Source of the DNA: an uncultured Pedobacter sp. | Lineage (GTDB): Bacteria; Bacteroidota; Bacteroidia; Sphingobacteriales; Sphingobacteriaceae | DNA: 64,000 bases | NCBI RefSeq assembly: GCF_946480185.1 | Contig: NZ_CAMLIG010000022.1 | Location: 1 to 64,000, forward strand | Direction: 5' to 3' | Shown: positions 33,688-42,245 of the stretch, one piece after another | How positions within the stretch are numbered: position 1 is the first letter of the stretch | Layout: every line of letters begins with the position of its first letter | Program-made: the position numbers and the translations under genes | The notes under the pieces: generated by a model | Database searches by the model: none | The model's input: the letters and a program-made list of their open reading frames with translations, nothing else | What the model was told of the DNA's origin: nothing

Positions 33688-34869
33688 TCAGCTCTTCACC
33701 TTCAACTTTTTACCCATATACTTCAAAATTACATATCCTAATATACCGGCACTCACAGAAGCAATTAAAATAGAAAACTTTGCCTGTGTTTGATGCCCGA
33801 TATCATTAAATGATAATAACGCAATAAAAATAGACATGGTAAATCCAATTCCACCCAATATGCCTAAAGCAGCAATTTGCGACCATTTGGTTTTTGCCGG
33901 TAGCTTACTTAATTTTAGTTTAACGGATAGCCACGAGAAAGAAAAAATTCCCAACGGTTTCCCTATTAATAAACCGCAGATGATGGCCACACTTACACCA
34001 GAATTAATATTTGAAACCATCTCCGATTCAAACTTAATATTGGTATTGGCAATGGCGAAAATCGGCATAATTAAAAAGTTTACCGGCTTTACCAAAAGAT
34101 GCTCCAAGCGCTCTAGCGGAGATGTTTGTGCGGTGTCGTTTGTAGGGATGGTGAAAGCTGTTAAAACTCCCGCAATGGTCGCGTGGATCCCAGAATGATG
34201 GATAAAATACCACATAAAAATTCCAGGGATGATGTAAAAATAAATCTTTTTTACACCAAAATAATTGAAAGCAATTAGCAAAGCAAGCACAATTGCCGCA
34301 TAACCCAAATATTCGAAATGCATTTCTTTCGAATAAAATATAGCAATTACCAATATGGCGCCTAAATCATCAACAATGGCTAGAGCGGTTAAAAATACTT
34401 TTAAAGAATTAGGAACTTTGCTTCCTAACAGTGATAAAATTGCAATGGCGAAGGCAATATCCGTTGCCATTGGAATTCCCCAGCCGTGACCGGTTTCTGC
34501 GCTATGGTCTATCGCAAAATAAATCAAAGCGGGTAAAAGCATCCCGCCGAAGGCGGCAATAATGGGCAAACTTGCTTGTTTAATGCTTGATAATTCGCCT
34601 TCAACCAATTCCCTTTTAATCTCCAGCCCAACCATCAAAAAGAAAATGGCCATTAAACCGTCGTTAATCCATAAAATAATTGGGTATTTTAAATCGACTG
34701 AGCTGTTTTCGAACCCTAAATTTAGCGCAAGAAAATCCGCAAAGTTTTTTCCTAACGAAGAGTTTGCGATAATTAAACTTATTACTACACAGATAAGAAG
34801 TAAAACCCCACCGCTTGATCCTGATTTTAAAAAGGTTTTAAAAGGTTTTAAATTAATGATGTTAGCCAT
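33688..34869 (-). CDS. nhaA: Na+/H+ antiporter NhaA
   Basis: Electrogenic exchange of internal Na+ for external H+. It has 393 residues and about 12 membrane helices. The transport-site Asp pair is at 167-168 in ALAIVDDLGAILV, with another key Asp at 137 in PMATDIAFAIAI. GVEIKREL-type text is present as MVGLEIKRELVEGEL. An Arg/Lys-rich C-terminus (YMGKKLKVKS) is cytoplasmic. It is transcribed alone; the next gene upstream (yciO-like) is on the same strand 114 bp away. Confidence 0.96.
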   Translation of the reverse strand: MANIINLKPFKTFLKSGSSGGVLLLICVVISLIIANSSLGKNFADFLALNLGFENSSVDLKYPIILWINDGLMAIFFLMVGLEIKRELVEGELSSIKQASLPIIAAFGGMLLPALIYFAIDHSAETGHGWGIPMATDIAFAIAILSLLGSKVPNSLKVFLTALAIVDDLGAILVIAIFYSKEMHFEYLGYAAIVLALLIAFNYFGVKKIYFYIIPGIFMWYFIHHSGIHATIAGVLTAFTIPTNDTAQTSPLERLEHLLVKPVNFLIMPIFAIANTNIKFESEMVSNINSGVSVAIICGLLIGKPLGIFSFSWLSVKLKLSKLPAKTKWSQIAALGILGGIGFTMSIFIALLSFNDIGHQTQAKFSILIASVSAGILGYVILKYMGKKLKVKS

Positions 34870-34983
34870 ACCTGCTAAAATAACAAATGCAGTAATAACA
34901 ATTTTGGGAAAAATGAGAAAATCAACCTAAATAAAAAACTTTCTTGCAAAGAAGAAGATGATTTCTAATTTAAGGAGAGAAGA

Positions 34984-35604
34984 TTATAGATAATCTTCCA
35001 ATATTCCTTTTCCCTCTCTAATAATTTCGAAATCGCCATTTGTACAATCAACAACGGTTGATGCTTGATTGTCTCCGTAACCGCCATCAATCACCAAATC
35101 TACTTTGTCTTCATATTTTTCGTAAATCAGTTCGGGGTCTGTGGTGTATTCCAAAATCTCATCTTCATCGCGAATAGAGGTTGAAAGTATTGGATTTCCA
35201 AGCATTTTAACGATTTGGCGGGCAATGTTATTGTCTGGAACCCTAATACCTACTGTTTTCTTTTTGCTCGACAACAATTTGGGTACTTGGCTATTTGCGT
35301 TAAATATAAAAGTGAAGGGTCCAGGTAGAGCTTTTTTAAGCACCCGAAAAACAGTATTGTCAATAGGTTTTATGAAATCGGAAATATGGCTTAAATCATA
35401 ACAGATAAAGGAGAAATTTGCTTTTTCTGGTTTTATGCCACGTAATTGTGCAATTCTTTCTATCGCTTTATGGTTAGTGATGTCGCAACCTAAACCGTAA
35501 ACAGTGTCGGTAGGGTAAATGATGATTCCGCCTTTTTTTAAAACAGTTACAATTTGTTCCAAAACTTTTTCATTCGGATTTTCTTCGTACAAACGGATCA
35601 ACAT
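34984..35604 (-). CDS. yciO: YciO-type Sua5/YrdC-family protein
   Basis: This 206-residue protein has the YrdC RNA/nucleotide-binding fold. It shows GGIIIYPTDTVYGLGCDI, ERIAQLRGIKP, NFSFICYDLSHISDF, GPFTFIFNA, KTVGIRVPDN, LSTSIRDEDE and the C-terminal STVVDCTNGDFEIIREGKG. The NFSFICYDLSHIS segment and the overall length match E. coli YciO rather than the tRNA threonylcarbamoyl-AMP synthase TsaC/Sua5, although the two are related. A role in t6A synthesis is therefore possible but not assured. Confidence 0.85.
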   Translation of the reverse strand: MLIRLYEENPNEKVLEQIVTVLKKGGIIIYPTDTVYGLGCDITNHKAIERIAQLRGIKPEKANFSFICYDLSHISDFIKPIDNTVFRVLKKALPGPFTFIFNANSQVPKLLSSKKKTVGIRVPDNNIARQIVKMLGNPILSTSIRDEDEILEYTTDPELIYEKYEDKVDLVIDGGYGDNQASTVVDCTNGDFEIIREGKGILEDYL

Positions 35605-35724
35605 CGCTTTAAAAATTTAATAATAAACAAAGTTATGGATATTTATCTATCAAATACGTTATTCGTTTGTAAACAAACTTTGGTCGTATAAAACGCTTAC
35701 TGTACTTTAATTAAGACGAAAAAT

Positions 35725-35749
35725 AGTGGTTTAAAAGCGTTAAACCGCT
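35725..35749. repeat. Hairpin in the 35605-35829 intergenic region
   Basis: AGTGGTTTAA and TTAAACCGCT can pair (one G-U) around a 5-nt loop. It lies between the divergent yciO-like gene and the 77-residue gene and could be an operator. The rest of this gap is AT-rich without other clear structure apart from the TGGCAC box. Confidence 0.4.
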
Positions 35750-35781
35750 GTTTTGATTTTAAATTGACTATTTTTAAATTT

Positions 35782-35794
35782 TGGCACTTCGTTG
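35782..35794 (+). promoter_or_regulatory. Imperfect sigma-54-like element upstream of the 77-residue gene
   Basis: TGGCAC at 35782-35787 is a perfect -24 half. It is followed by TTCGTTGG, resembling TTGC but with GG for GC and one base too close. Functional status is uncertain. The ATG is 36 bp downstream. Confidence 0.25.
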
Positions 35795-35829
35795 GTAAAT
35801 AGTTTTTAAACCATTTAAAAATAATTATT

Positions 35830-36063
35830 ATGAAAGCTGCATCAACTCAAAACATTAAAAATTTACTTGCAAATTTTGATTCTCAATTATTATCAATTTT
35901 GAAAGACGATTTACGTAAACAAAATCAAAAAGTGACTGCCACTTTGATTAACATGGCAACCAGAACTTATGATAATGAGTTGTTGGCAATTATAAAAGCT
36001 GATATTGATAAAATAAAAGCATCAATAAACAGTTCACAAAATTCTTTAGCTAAAGCGGGATAA
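35830..36063 (+). CDS. Small soluble helical protein of unknown function
   Basis: The 77-residue protein starts MKAASTQNIKNLLANFDSQL. It shows an internal duplication: NFDSQLLSILKDDLRKQNQK in the first half and TYDNELLAIIKADIDKIKA in the second, each a predicted amphipathic helix of similar pattern. There is no signal or membrane segment. The family is not recognised. Codon use and the TGGCAC box upstream favour a real gene. The YqgE gene follows 76 bp downstream on the same strand. Confidence 0.65.
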   Translation: MKAASTQNIKNLLANFDSQLLSILKDDLRKQNQKVTATLINMATRTYDNELLAIIKADIDKIKASINSSQNSLAKAG

Positions 36064-36139
36064 TTTTTTTATCGGTTTGTATTTTCTATAAAAAATCTAT
36101 CCGGTAAACGCATTTAAAATAAATTACGTTTATTTGATT

Positions 36140-36703
36140 ATGCTTAGTAAAGTTTTACCCAAAAAAGGAACATTGCTCATATCAGAACCGTTTATGGCCG
36201 ATGCTAATTTCAAACGTACGGTTGTTTTGATTACAGAAAATAACGCGGAAGGAACGGTAGGTTATGTGCTTAACCAAAAAAGCGATCTTTTACTGAAAGA
36301 TGTAATAGCTGAGTGCTGGGATGCTGATATGCGGATTTTTATAGGCGGACCTGTTGCAAATGATACTTTGCATTTTGTGCACAATGTTCCAGATAAGATT
36401 ATCGGAGGAATTGATCTAGGAAACGGTTTGTTTTGGGGTGGCGATTTTGAAAATTTGAAAACTCAGATTAATAATTATAATATCAGAGACGAAGAAATTA
36501 AGTTTTTTATAGGATACTCTGGATGGTCAAAAGATCAGTTAAAAGACGAATTGGAAATAAACGCTTGGATTGTTTCTGATAAATTTAATCCGGATATGGT
36601 TTTGGATGATTCCGAAATTGACCTTTGGAAAGAAGCAGTTTTAAATATGGGCGTAAAATACGCCCACATCACAAATTTCCCGAAAGACCCAACGCTCAAT
36701 TAA
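36140..36703 (+). CDS. YqgE/AlgH family protein
   Basis: The ATG at 36140 ([13 protein letters not shown]) is preferred to a TTG two codons earlier, giving 187 residues, the family size. Diagnostic strings are [48 protein letters not shown] and [17 protein letters not shown]. YqgE/AlgH is a widespread single-domain protein; its molecular function is not settled. The stop codon overlaps the convergent purE stop by 3 bp, so neither gene has an intervening terminator. Confidence 0.9.
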   Translation: MLSKVLPKKGTLLISEPFMADANFKRTVVLITENNAEGTVGYVLNQKSDLLLKDVIAECWDADMRIFIGGPVANDTLHFVHNVPDKIIGGIDLGNGLFWGGDFENLKTQINNYNIRDEEIKFFIGYSGWSKDQLKDELEINAWIVSDKFNPDMVLDDSEIDLWKEAVLNMGVKYAHITNFPKDPTLN

Positions 36704-37212
36704 AAATTAGAAGGATAACCTTCGGATTTTAAACTTTCAGCAGATTCTTCTACCTTAATTTTTAAATCATTTTTAAAAGCAATTACATTTTTAGCGATGT
36801 TTTCGTCGGCGATACTTAATATCTGAGCGGCCAAAATCCCCGCATTTTTTGCCGCGTTTAACGCAACTGTTGCAACTGGGATGCCGTTCGGCATCTGCAA
36901 AATGGAAAGAACAGAATCCCAACCATCAATAGAATTACTTGACTTTACCGGCACACCAATAACTGGCAAGGATGTAATAGAAGCCACCATTCCCGGTAAA
37001 TGCGCAGCGCCACCGGCACCAGCAATAATTACTTTTAAACCTCTGTCAATTGCGGTTTTTGCGTATTCAAACATCCTTTCTGGCGTACGGTGGGCAGAAA
37101 CAACGGTTAACTCATATTCTACACTTAAGGTTTTAAGTACGTCTGCAGCTTCGTTCATAATGTTTAAATCAGACTTACTGCCCATGATGATGCCAACTTT
37201 TGCTTTGCTCAT
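36700..37212 (-). CDS. purE: N5-carboxyaminoimidazole ribonucleotide mutase
   Basis: Converts N5-CAIR to CAIR in de novo purine synthesis. The 170 residues have the class I signatures [10 protein letters not shown] (10-19), [11 protein letters not shown] with the catalytic His, and [15 protein letters not shown]. It follows purK by 1 bp on the same strand, forming the standard two-enzyme purK-purE unit that replaces the CO2-dependent PurE of eukaryotes. Confidence 0.97.
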   Translation of the reverse strand: MSKAKVGIIMGSKSDLNIMNEAADVLKTLSVEYELTVVSAHRTPERMFEYAKTAIDRGLKVIIAGAGGAAHLPGMVASITSLPVIGVPVKSSNSIDGWDSVLSILQMPNGIPVATVALNAAKNAGILAAQILSIADENIAKNVIAFKNDLKIKVEESAESLKSEGYPSNF

Positions 37213-37213
37213 A

Positions 37214-38350
37214 TTATACTTTTACTTTAATTGTTTCTTTAATAAATTTTGCCGTTTCAATAGCTTTTTGTCGGTCTTCATCTATAATGGTAATATGGCC
37301 CATTTTACGGAATGGTTTGGTAAATTTTTTTCCGTAAAGATGAACGTAAACACCTTCGTGTTTTAAAATTTCTTCTAAACCTTCGTATTCTGCAACTCCG
37401 TTATGGCCGTTTTCACCTAATAAATTCAGCATAATGGCATTAGCAATCGCCTTTGTACTTCCTAACGGAAGATTGAAAATAGCTCTTATATGTTGGTCAA
37501 ACTGAGAAGTATAATTGCCTTCAATAGTTTGATGTCCGCTGTTGTGTGGGCGTGGCGCTAACTCGTTAACTAATATCTGATGATCCTTGGTCAAAAACAT
37601 TTCTACTGCTAAAATGCCCACCATGCTTAATCCCGAAATGATATTTTTTGCAATATCTTCTGCCCTTTGTTGAATTTCAAAACTGTAGGTTGATGGAGAA
37701 ATTAAAAATTCCACCAAATTAGCTTCCGGATTAAAATCCATTTCCACCATCGGGAAAGTTTTCATCTCGCCATCGGCATTTCTGGCAACAATAACCGCTA
37801 TTTCCTTTTCAAAATCCACTAAATTCTCTGCCATAGAAGGCTGATCGAATGCTTCTTCTAAATCTTTAGCGTTAGCTATCTTTTTAACGCCTTTGCCATC
37901 GTAACCGTCCTTTCTTAATTTTTGGATAAACGGGAAAGGCATATTTGCTTGTGCTAATTGTTCTCTAGAGCTAAATAACTGAAAAGCCGCTGTAGGGATA
38001 TTGTTTTCTTTGAAAAATTGCTTTTGTAAGCCTTTATCCTGTATTAAACGGATAATACGTGGTTGAGGATAAACTGTAACGCCTTGTTTTTCCAGTTCTT
38101 CTAAGGCTTCAATATTTACTTTTTCAATTTCTATGGTAATTAAATCTAAGTTTTTACCAAAGTTGTAAACGGTTTCATAATCGCTTAAAGAACCCACTTC
38201 AAAATAATCGCAAATATTTTTGCAGGGCGCATCAGCATCCGGATCTAAAATACTTACCGAGATGTTATAGTTGATGGTTTCTTGAATCAGCATTCGTCCC
38301 AATTGTCCGCCACCTAAAATTCCTAATCGGGTTTGTGATATTGATTTCAT
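37214..38350 (-). CDS. purK: 5-(carboxyamino)imidazole ribonucleotide synthase
   Basis: ATP-grasp enzyme that carboxylates AIR with bicarbonate to N5-CAIR for PurE. It has 378 residues. The N-terminal [17 protein letters not shown]-binding [12 protein letters not shown] and [12 protein letters not shown], and the [15 protein letters not shown] metal and substrate site are all typical. It lies 44 bp downstream of nuoB on the same strand, so it may be read through from the nuo pair; no terminator is visible between them. Confidence 0.97.
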   Translation of the reverse strand: MKSISQTRLGILGGGQLGRMLIQETINYNISVSILDPDADAPCKNICDYFEVGSLSDYETVYNFGKNLDLITIEIEKVNIEALEELEKQGVTVYPQPRIIRLIQDKGLQKQFFKENNIPTAAFQLFSSREQLAQANMPFPFIQKLRKDGYDGKGVKKIANAKDLEEAFDQPSMAENLVDFEKEIAVIVARNADGEMKTFPMVEMDFNPEANLVEFLISPSTYSFEIQQRAEDIAKNIISGLSMVGILAVEMFLTKDHQILVNELAPRPHNSGHQTIEGNYTSQFDQHIRAIFNLPLGSTKAIANAIMLNLLGENGHNGVAEYEGLEEILKHEGVYVHLYGKKFTKPFRKMGHITIIDEDRQKAIETAKFIKETIKVKV

Positions 38351-38394
38351 GTTTATTTTTGTGATTTTGTTTTGATAGACGTATTTAAATCTAA

Positions 38395-38877
38395 CTAAAT
38401 ATTAGCCAAACTTTCTTTCTCGATTAATTTTTGCAACTCTAAAATTCCACCAATTAATGCTTCGGGGCGTGGCGGGCAACCTTGTACGTAAATATCAACA
38501 GGGATAATCCGGTCAACACCTTTAACTACATGGTAACCATGTTCCCAATATGGACCGCCACAGTTGGAGCATGACCCCATTGAGATCACATATTTAGGCT
38601 CCGGCATTTGTTCGTATAATTTTTTGATACGATCCGCCATTTTAAAAGTAACCGTTCCGGCAATAATAATCACATCTGCCTGCCTTGGCGAAGGACGTGG
38701 GAAAACTCCAAATCGGTCTAAATCAAAGTTTGAAGCCATAGAGCCCATCATTTCAATAGCACAACAGGCTAAACCAAAACTTAAAGGCCATAAAGATGAT
38801 AACCTTGCCCAATTCATTAAATCATCAAGCTTAGTTACCACAATTCCGGTGTTTTCTAATTGTTTTTCTAAACTCAT
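38395..38877 (-). CDS. nuoB: NADH-quinone oxidoreductase subunit B
   Basis: Holds the N2 iron-sulfur cluster of complex I. The four cluster cysteines are visible in [10 protein letters not shown] (two adjacent), [11 protein letters not shown] and [11 protein letters not shown]. At 160 residues it is of normal size. It overlaps nuoA by 4 bp (ATGA). The remaining nuo genes do not follow; purK comes next instead. Confidence 0.97.
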   Translation of the reverse strand: MSLEKQLENTGIVVTKLDDLMNWARLSSLWPLSFGLACCAIEMMGSMASNFDLDRFGVFPRPSPRQADVIIIAGTVTFKMADRIKKLYEQMPEPKYVISMGSCSNCGGPYWEHGYHVVKGVDRIIPVDIYVQGCPPRPEALIGGILELQKLIEKESLANI

Positions 38878-39443
38878 GCTTTCTTAAATCTTGGTGTAAA
38901 CTTAGGTTTTGCAACAACAGTTTCAGTTTTCACCTCAACGCTCTCTATGTTTTTATGCTGAAAAGGGACATATTTTTCTTGATTAATTTTCTCGTAAGCA
39001 CTTAACGGAATAGCGGTGTTAACCGTAGGAGTGATGGTACTTGGCTTTATCCAATCCAAATCTTTTTTACGCCAAACGTAAACTAAACCCAAAATCAGAA
39101 TGCTTAAAAAAGCAATCATTTCGGTAAAACTTAACCAGCCCCAACGTCCGTCTGTTGCAATTAATTCTTTATCCGCAAAAATAGTTGCCCACGGGAAAAC
39201 AAAAATCATCTCCACATCAAACAATAAAAAAATAAGCGCAATTACGTAAAAACGGCTGTTAAACTGTATCCAAGAACTACCTGTTGGTTCCTCACCACAT
39301 TCATAAGAGCTGTTTTTCTCGGGATTTGGATGATGAGGAGCAATTAATTTATTTACTGCAAAAGCACCACCAACAGCCAACAAGCCAGTAATCAAAAAGA
39401 TTAATACTTTGCCAAATTCGGTTATGCTGGAGACTTCTTCCAT
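38874..39443 (-). CDS. nuoA: NADH-quinone oxidoreductase subunit A with extended C-terminus
   Basis: Three-helix membrane subunit of complex I. The conserved core is in residues 1-125, with [37 protein letters not shown] (seen as [17 protein letters not shown] then [17 protein letters not shown]), including the essential Glu residues. After the last helix about 60 extra residues follow ([20 protein letters not shown] onward, ending TPRFKKA), longer than the usual 120-145 residue protein. A MITE lies 44 bp upstream of its start codon, within or next to its promoter. Confidence 0.95.
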   Translation of the reverse strand: MEEVSSITEFGKVLIFLITGLLAVGGAFAVNKLIAPHHPNPEKNSSYECGEEPTGSSWIQFNSRFYVIALIFLLFDVEMIFVFPWATIFADKELIATDGRWGWLSFTEMIAFLSILILGLVYVWRKKDLDWIKPSTITPTVNTAIPLSAYEKINQEKYVPFQHKNIESVEVKTETVVAKPKFTPRFKKA

Positions 39444-39487
39444 AAGGCAAAGTTAATTAATGGGCGCATATTTTCAGCAAATATTAA

Positions 39488-39650
39488 GAGCCTGTTTAAA
39501 TTTATATTGTAAAAATGGTTATAACTTATTTTTTGAGCGAAACAAGGCAAATTTTGTAGAGATAGCGGATCTTCTACCTCGAAAAAACATAACGAAGTTG
39601 TAGCCAAAAAGAGGCATAAACAAATTATTAGATAAATTTTAAACAGGCTC
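39488..39650. mobile_element. 163-bp MITE with terminal inverted repeats and TAA target duplication
   Basis: The ends GAGCCTGTTTAAA (39488-39500) and TTTAAACAGGCTC (39638-39650) are perfect 13-bp inverted repeats, and similarity continues inward with one indel. The element is flanked on both sides by TAA (39485-39487 and 39651-39653), a 3-bp target duplication of TNA type as made by some IS5-family transposases. There is no open frame, so it is non-autonomous. It lies between divergent nuoA and the flavoprotein gene. Confidence 0.85.
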
Positions 39651-39684
39651 TAAGGATATGATTTTAAAATGCCATTTTTGGCAG

Positions 39685-40875
39685 ATGAATTACGATGCGA
39701 TTATAATTGGCGGTGGAGCTTGCGGATTAATGTGTGCAGTACAAGCAGGTTTTTTAGGTAAACGCACCTTAATTTTAGAGAAAAACAGCCAAGTTGGAGC
39801 AAAGATTTTGATCTCTGGTGGCGGACGCTGTAATTACACCAATTTATATACATCGGCAAATAACTTTATTTCCGAAAATCCACATTTTGTAAAATCAGCA
39901 TTATCGCAATGGACGGTGGATGATTCTGTTTCTTTTTTTGAAACTTACGGTATTATAGGGCAAGAGAAAACCTTGGGCCAACTTTTTCCAACCTCAAATA
40001 AAGCCAAAGACATCGTAAATATATTTACCGATTTATGCGAGCAACTGGACCAAATGATTTCTGTGGACAGCGATGTTAAATCCGTAAAGCAAACTGAAAA
40101 TGGTTTTGAAGTAACTTTTGATAAGAACGGTAAAATACAAACAGTTTCAGCAAAAAGTGTAGTAATGGCTAGTGGCGGTTTGCCTATTGCTAAAATGGGG
40201 GCGACTGATTTTTCATTAAAAGTTGCGCAACAATTCGGGATGAAAATTGAAAAAACTGCACCAGCTTTAGTTCCTTTAACCATTACGGGGAAAGAGGAAG
40301 CTTTTTTTGCAGGTTTATCTGGGAATTCGATTTTTGCCAACGTGATATTGCCTCACATTAGTTTTGAAGAAAATATTTTATTTACGCATTGGGGTTTAAG
40401 CGGTCCGACCATTTTACAAATCTCCTCTTATTGGAGGTCCGGAGACAGCATTACCATTGATTTATTGCCTCAACAGCACATCGTAAAATTAATTGAAGAG
40501 GAGCGGAGCATTAACGGGAAAAAACTGCTATCGACTTTTTTAAGCAATTTTTACACTCGTAAATTTGTTGACGCTATTGCTGATTTAATCCCAACGCAAA
40601 AAAACTTAGCTTCCTTAAGCAAAGATAATTTTACAACTATTGAAAATTTCATCCATCATTTTAAGGTGAAACCCGCCGGTGATAAAGGTTACGATAAAGC
40701 AGAGGTGATGCGAGGTGGTGTTTCTACGGATGAGCTTTCCTCCAAAACTTTAGAAGCTAAAAAAGTTCCCGGTTTATTTTTTGGAGGAGAATGTGTGGAT
40801 GTTACCGGATGGTTGGGCGGTTATAATTTTCAGTGGGCCTGGGCTTCGGGTTTTGTGATTGCGCAGAATATTTGA
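39685..40875 (+). CDS. FAD-dependent HI0933/BaiN-like oxidoreductase
   Basis: The ATG at 39685 (MNYDAIIIGGGACGLMCA) is chosen because it directly precedes the dinucleotide-binding fold; an upstream ATG at 39658 adds nine residues next to the MITE end. The 396 residues show GGGACG (10-15), ILEKNSQVGAKILISGGGRCNYTN, the family-specific SGGGRCN block, and a C-terminal GGECVDVTGWLGGYNFQWAWASG. The family includes BaiN-like and aminoacetone-oxidase-annotated proteins; the physiological substrate is uncertain. Its promoter region is largely the MITE, 31 bp upstream. Confidence 0.88.
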   Translation: MNYDAIIIGGGACGLMCAVQAGFLGKRTLILEKNSQVGAKILISGGGRCNYTNLYTSANNFISENPHFVKSALSQWTVDDSVSFFETYGIIGQEKTLGQLFPTSNKAKDIVNIFTDLCEQLDQMISVDSDVKSVKQTENGFEVTFDKNGKIQTVSAKSVVMASGGLPIAKMGATDFSLKVAQQFGMKIEKTAPALVPLTITGKEEAFFAGLSGNSIFANVILPHISFEENILFTHWGLSGPTILQISSYWRSGDSITIDLLPQQHIVKLIEEERSINGKKLLSTFLSNFYTRKFVDAIADLIPTQKNLASLSKDNFTTIENFIHHFKVKPAGDKGYDKAEVMRGGVSTDELSSKTLEAKKVPGLFFGGECVDVTGWLGGYNFQWAWASGFVIAQNI

Positions 40876-40922
40876 ATGTGATACTTCTTTATGATAGGAT
40901 AGCGGTATCTAATTTACGGAAG

Positions 40923-40953
40923 AGACTTCTGGGTTTTAAAACCTAACAAGTCT
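40923..40953. terminator. Palindromic hairpin between convergent genes
   Basis: AGACTT at 40923-40928 and AAGTCT at 40948-40953 enclose a GGTTTTAAAACC palindrome. It lies between the flavoprotein gene and the convergent rodA, so it can act as a bidirectional terminator. Its style matches dispersed palindromes of the phylum. Confidence 0.6.
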
Positions 40954-40981
40954 GTCTAGATTGTAATTACGGAAAAAGAAA

Positions 40982-42241
40982 TTAAACAATTCCCATCCGA
41001 TTTGAATCCAGTTTTATCAAAGTAAATAGTAAGATGGTAAAACTTAAAAGTGATGAACCTCCGTAACTTATAAAAGGCAAAGGAATCCCAATTACTGGCA
41101 TTAAACCAATTGTCATTGCGATATTTACAAAGAAGTGGCAAAATATAATGCAGGCAACTGCATAACCGTAAACTCTACTAAATGATGATCGCTGTCTCTC
41201 GGCCAAATGAATAATCCTCATCAGCAAAAAGAGATAAAGCGAGACCACTACAAAACTGCCAATAAACCCCCATTCTTCGCCAACGGTACAAAAAATAAAA
41301 TCGGTGCTTTGTTCTGGCACAAAATTGAATTTCGTTTGCGTTCCTTGCAAATATCCTTTCCCCCACAAACCTCCAGAACCAATAGCTATTTTTGATTGGT
41401 TAACATTGTATCCAGCACCTCTCGCATCCTTCACTATTCCCAGCATCAAATCAATCCTTACTTTTTGGTGTTGTTTTAAAACTTTGGTGTACACAAAATC
41501 AACGCTAAAAACAAACATTAAGCATAGCAAAAAACCTCCCACTACAGTGGTGATGAGTTGCCTATGTTTACGGAAGTTGTAAATTAAAATGATGAGTAAT
41601 AGGATTAACGCTAGGATTACGTAAAATTTGGAGAACAGGAGCGTAGAAATAAATAGGATGATCATTAAAAGTCCAGCAATTAAAAATAGGGGAGACAAGC
41701 CTTCTCTGTACAAAACAAAAATTAAGGAGGTAAAAACCAGTGCAGAACCCGCATCTGGTTGAAGGATAATTAATAAAACCGGAAAACCTAATATTGCTAG
41801 TGTTGGCAACAGTGTTTTAATATCGGTGAGTTTGGCATTGGTTACGCTTAAATGTCGGGCCAAGAGCAAAGAGGTTGCCCACTTAGCAAATTCCGAAGGC
41901 TGTAGCCTAAAACTACCGATAGGAATCCAAGCTTGATTTCCACCTACGTTTCTTCCAACTATTAAAACAATTATCAGTAAAAATATGGTTATCCCGTAAA
42001 ATACGGGAGAAAAAGCAAACATAAACTTGTTATCCAGCAGTAAAATAGTAACCCCAACAACTATTGATATAATAATAAAGATCAATTGTTTTCCCGAATT
42101 GCTCGAGAGGTTCATTAGCGTTTCGTCTTCATTATAAACCGCTGCATGAATGTTAAACCAACCAATGGTTAGCAAACACAGATAAATAAAAATGGTTAAA
42201 AAATCTACGTTGAAGAAAAAGTTTCTGCTTTGGTTATTCAT
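40982..42241 (-). CDS. rodA: Rod shape-determining protein RodA (SEDS glycosyltransferase)
   Basis: Peptidoglycan polymerase of the elongation machinery, working with PBP2. The 419-residue membrane protein has about ten helices. SEDS features visible are GNQAWIPIGSFRLQPSEFAK (about 113-132), ILQPDAGSALVFTS with the catalytic Asp region, KIAIGSGGLWGKG, and the C-terminal IPLPFISYGGSSLLS. It starts 4 bp after mrdA. Last gene of the mreC-mreD-mrdA-rodA series. Confidence 0.95.
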   Translation of the reverse strand: MNNQSRNFFFNVDFLTIFIYLCLLTIGWFNIHAAVYNEDETLMNLSSNSGKQLIFIIISIVVGVTILLLDNKFMFAFSPVFYGITIFLLIIVLIVGRNVGGNQAWIPIGSFRLQPSEFAKWATSLLLARHLSVTNAKLTDIKTLLPTLAILGFPVLLIILQPDAGSALVFTSLIFVLYREGLSPLFLIAGLLMIILFISTLLFSKFYVILALILLLIILIYNFRKHRQLITTVVGGFLLCLMFVFSVDFVYTKVLKQHQKVRIDLMLGIVKDARGAGYNVNQSKIAIGSGGLWGKGYLQGTQTKFNFVPEQSTDFIFCTVGEEWGFIGSFVVVSLYLFLLMRIIHLAERQRSSFSRVYGYAVACIIFCHFFVNIAMTIGLMPVIGIPLPFISYGGSSLLSFTILLFTLIKLDSNRMGIV

Positions 42242-42245
42242 TTTC

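Noticed and set aside
34870..34930. Possible N-terminal extension of NhaA with a hydrophobic stretch
   Set aside because: The frame is open back to a stop but contains no ATG, GTG or TTG; the start at 34869 already gives the normal protein.
35782..35794. A definite RpoN promoter for the 77-residue gene
   Set aside because: The -24 half is perfect, but the -12 half lacks the invariant GC at the correct distance, so it is listed only as a weak candidate.
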